From positions 1 to 7,690 of the forward strand of contig JBLJBF010000011.1 in NCBI GenBank assembly GCA_047637855.1: 7,690 nt of DNA, in the 5' to 3' direction. Source of the stretch: Pseudoflavonifractor sp047637855 (lineage in GTDB: Bacteria; Bacillota; Clostridia; Oscillospirales; Oscillospiraceae). The notes under the pieces are model-generated. The model worked only from the letters and a program-made list of their open reading frames with translations. It was not told the DNA's origin and did no database searches. Within the stretch, counting starts at the first letter, position 1. The number at the start of each line of letters is the position of its first letter. Of this stretch, positions 6,341 through 7,690 are shown one piece after another. A program made the translations under genes and the position numbers.

Positions 6341-6384
6341 AAAAAAGCAGCCTGTAGGGCACCGCAACGCGTCCTACAGGCTGC
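6341..6384 (-). terminator. Intrinsic terminator of the collagen-like gene
   Basis: A perfect 12-bp stem, GCAGCCTGTAGG (6384-6373) with CCTACAGGCTGC (6358-6347), closes a 14-nt loop and is followed on the minus strand by TTTTTT (6346-6341). It begins 13 nt after the stop of the collagen-like ORF and precedes the aro promoter, so it insulates the two transcription units. Confidence 0.92.
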
Positions 6385-6397
6385 CGGGGCCCGGGTC

Positions 6398-7615
6398 TCA
6401 GGTAACCTGGATAATGGTCAGATTGGCCTGCACCGGTGATGTTCCGTAGTTGACTTCCTCTCCCGTGTTGTTGATCAGGCCGAATATCAGCGGCAAGCTA
6501 GTCGCCGTAATCAGCGCGCTGCCGTTGAGCTGCAGCGTGGTAATCGGGGCGGGAGACGCGGCCTCAATTACCCCTGAACCGCCTGAGGTGATTTGTATCG
6601 CAAAGTCAATAAAGGTACTTGCCCCCGCGCCGTCGGCGTTGACCCACCACGAGATATAATAATTGCCCGCCTGCGTGATAGAGAACGCCCCTGTCCCCGC
6701 GTTGTAGGTGATGGCGGAGGCGGGTGCGTTGATCACTGTGTCGAACAGAACGTTCGTGTTGTCTTCGACCGTCCCACCGCTGCTCCCCACCAATTGAACC
6801 TGCAGCCCCGTGAGCAGGTTATCAGGCCCGGTGGGGCCGGTCGGACCGGTGACACCGGGCGCGCCCGTTGGACCGGTTGCGCCCGTCGCACCTGTAACCC
6901 CATCTACACCATCCGCCCCCGTGGCGCCGGTGGCTCCTGTTGCTCCCGTGGCTCCCGTGGCTCCTGTTGCGCCCGTGGCTCCTGTGGCCCCCGTTGCTCC
7001 CGTTGCTCCCGTTGCTCCCGTGGCCCCTGTTGTGCCCGTGGCTCCCGTGGCTCCCGTGGCCCCCGTGGCACCTGTGGCACCTGTGGCCCCCGTGGCCCCC
7101 GTGGCCCCCGTGGCACCTGTGGCTCCCGTGGCCCCTGTTGTGCCCGTGGCTCCCGTGGCTCCCGTGGCTCCCGTGGCCCCCGTGGCCCCCGTGGCCCCCG
7201 TGGCACCTGTGGCTCCCGTGGCACCTGTTGCGCCCGTGGCCCCCGCAGCTCCCGTGGCTCCTGTTGCGCCCGTGGCCCCCGTAGCTCCCGTGGCCCCCGT
7301 AGCTCCCGTGGCTCCCGTTGCGCCGGTGGCTCCTGTTGCTCCCGTGGCTCCCGTGGCTCCCGTGGCTCCTGTTGCTCCCGTGGCTCCCGTGGCTCCCGTG
7401 GCTCCCGTGGCTCCCGTGGCTCCCGTGGCACCCGTGGCTCCCGTGGCTCCCGTGACTCCCGTGACTCCCGTAGCTCCCGTGGCTCCCGTGACTCCCGTGA
7501 CTCCCGTGGCGCCCGTGGTTCCTGTGGCGCCCGTGGCGCCGGTGGTGTCATCCCCCCGAACGCGACGCTGAAGTTTGACGTTGAACTGCTGGCGGTGTAA
7601 ACCCGTTTGCAACAT
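6398..7615 (-). CDS. Collagen-like Gly-X-Thr repeat surface protein with BclA-like C-terminal domain; true N-terminus missing
   Basis: A long Gly-Ala-Thr repeat (roughly residues 24-263, about 80 triplets, nearly all G-A-T with some G-V-T and G-T-T) ends in more varied triplets (GPTGAPGVTGPTGPTGPD). A roughly 140-residue beta-rich domain follows, with ITYNAGTGAFSITQAGNYYISWWV and an alternating hydrophobic pattern ending in LTIIQVT. This is the layout of exosporium and surface collagen-like proteins of spore-forming Firmicutes (BclA type): a glycosylatable triple-helix stalk and a trimerising C1q/TNF-like tip. I see no signal peptide or anchor. The frame is open to the right edge; the ATG at 7615 has no ribosome binding site, and the first ~23 residues are antisense to an FKBP gene end. 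The real start is thus probably absent. All six frames of the repeat are open; the C-terminal domain fixes the coding strand. Confidence 0.85.
   Translation of the reverse strand: MLQTGLHRQQFNVKLQRRVRGDDTTGATGATGTTGATGVTGVTGATGATGVTGVTGATGATGATGATGATGATGATGATGATGATGATGATGATGATGATGATGATGATGATGATGATGATGAAGATGATGATGATGATGATGATGATGATGATGATGTTGATGATGATGATGATGATGATGATGATGATGATGTTGATGATGATGATGATGATGATGATGATGATGATGATGADGVDGVTGATGATGPTGAPGVTGPTGPTGPDNLLTGLQVQLVGSSGGTVEDNTNVLFDTVINAPASAITYNAGTGAFSITQAGNYYISWWVNADGAGASTFIDFAIQITSGGSGVIEAASPAPITTLQLNGSALITATSLPLIFGLINNTGEEVNYGTSPVQANLTIIQVT
6826..7546 (-). repeat. Nine-nucleotide collagen-type repeat tract (Gly-X-Thr)
   Basis: About 720 bp built of 9-nt units, plus-strand form GTGGCTCCC and near variants, encoding Gly-Ala-Thr on the minus strand. 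Third-position changes (GCT, GCC, GCA, GCG; CCC, CCT) make the units non-identical, and the units nearest the C-terminal domain are the most diverged. A larger unit of 108 bp (12 triplets) is visible; see the separate entry. Tracts like this expand and contract by slippage, and they collapse or misjoin in short-read assembly. Confidence 0.93.
7021..7168 (-). repeat. 108-bp higher-order duplication inside the collagen tract
   Basis: The plus-strand segment TGGCCCCTGTTGTGCCCGTG begins at 7021 and again at 7129, each time followed by the same two GGCTCCCGT units. The spacing of 108 bp equals 12 Gly-X-Thr triplets. Each copy encodes one of the rare Gly-Thr-Thr triplets. This points to segmental duplication rather than only single-unit slippage. 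Confidence 0.6.
7526..7600 (+). pseudogene. 3' end of an FKBP-type peptidyl-prolyl cis-trans isomerase gene (fragment)
   Basis: The plus-strand frame ending in TAA at 7598-7600 reads GARGAGG followed by VIPPNATLKFDVELLAV. This is the characteristic C-terminus of FKBP-type prolyl isomerases (family pattern YGxRGxGGxIPPNATLxFxVELLxV). Only about 24 residues remain. Upstream of 7526 the frame passes into the antisense of the collagen repeat, so the active-site part of the domain is absent. A tyrosine usually precedes the GARGAGG; here the codon is TGT (Cys), already part of the repeat. A plus-strand terminator lies 20 nt after the stop, as expected for a genuine gene end. The fragment is either an assembly join or a gene truncated by recombination. 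Confidence 0.75.
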
Positions 7616-7619
7616 ACCC

Positions 7620-7646
7620 AGCGCCCTTTGAATGGGCGCTTTTTTT
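7620..7646 (+). terminator. Plus-strand intrinsic terminator after the FKBP gene end
   Basis: AGCGCCC (7620-7626), loop TTTGAAT, GGGCGCT (7634-7640), then T to 7646 (seven T in a row): a textbook intrinsic terminator on the plus strand. On the minus strand the hairpin is preceded, not followed, by its homopolymer, so it does not serve the collagen-like gene. The remaining bases to 7690 show nothing I can support. Confidence 0.9.
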
Positions 7647-7690
7647 CGGCTGTACGTAGGATGAGGGTGTGGTGCTATTGATAAAGTAGC

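Noticed and set aside
6149..6439. Plus-strand 96-residue ORF over the leader and terminators
   Set aside because: It crosses two minus-strand terminators and the promoter, has no ribosome binding site I can support, and shows no recognisable domain.
6826..7546. CRISPR-like array
   Set aside because: The repeats are contiguous 9-nt coding units with no unique spacers of constant length.
7552..7557. Run of six G/C near the 5' end of the collagen-like ORF as a phase-variation tract
   Set aside because: The run is the ATC-CCC-CCG of the FKBP VIPP motif on the opposite strand, and six bases is short for a phase-variable tract.
6810..7571. Long plus-strand Val-Ala-Pro repeat ORF, and similar Arg-Gly-Ser and Pro-Trp-Leu ORFs over the collagen tract
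   Set aside because: The 9-nt repeat contains no stop in any frame, so every frame is open. Only the minus frame continues into a recognisable C-terminal domain and ends at a matching terminator.

Overview
The window is GC-rich bacterial DNA carrying most of an aromatic amino acid (shikimate/chorismate) operon, all on the minus strand. The gene set points to a high-GC member of the Clostridia, of the Oscillospiraceae/Ruminococcaceae type: a type I-beta DAHP synthase with an N-terminal regulatory domain, a clostridial-style AroA and AroC, a fused chorismate mutase/prephenate dehydratase, and a collagen-like Gly-Ala-Thr surface protein. This assignment is inferred from protein style, not from a database search.

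Transcription runs right to left. A promoter-like element near 6303-6331 is followed by a leader of about 240 nt. The leader encodes a 37-residue peptide (6271-6158) packed with Phe, Tyr and Trp codons. A stop-codon hairpin and a strong intrinsic terminator (6120-6080) come next, and then aroF. This is the layout of a ribosome-dependent transcription attenuator. Downstream are aroF (5034-6053), a GNAT acetyltransferase (4413-4961), aroB (3349-4416), a structured 137-nt gap, aroA (2039-3211), aroC (1065-2042) and pheA (1062 to beyond the left edge). Several junctions are tightly coupled: 4-nt ATGA overlaps at GNAT/aroB and aroA/aroC, and a 2-nt gap at aroC/pheA. Together the genes supply the first step (AroF), DHQ synthesis (AroB), EPSP (AroA), chorismate (AroC) and the branch to phenylpyruvate (PheA). 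The genes for steps 3-5 (dehydratase, shikimate dehydrogenase, shikimate kinase) are not in the window and may lie past the left edge or elsewhere.

Right of the operon promoter is a separate minus-strand gene (6398 to about 7546) for a collagen-like Gly-X-Thr repeat protein with a BclA-like C-terminal beta domain. It has its own terminator (6384-6341).

At about 7526-7600 the opposite strand suddenly encodes the last 24 residues of an FKBP-type peptidyl-prolyl isomerase. A stop codon and a perfect plus-strand terminator (7620-7646) follow. The collagen gene therefore appears to be joined, inside a short stretch of similar Gly-Ala-rich sequence, to the 3' end of an unrelated FKBP gene. This is either an assembly misjoin in the repeat or a real recombination. 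The apparent N-terminus of the collagen protein is then antisense FKBP sequence and should not be trusted.
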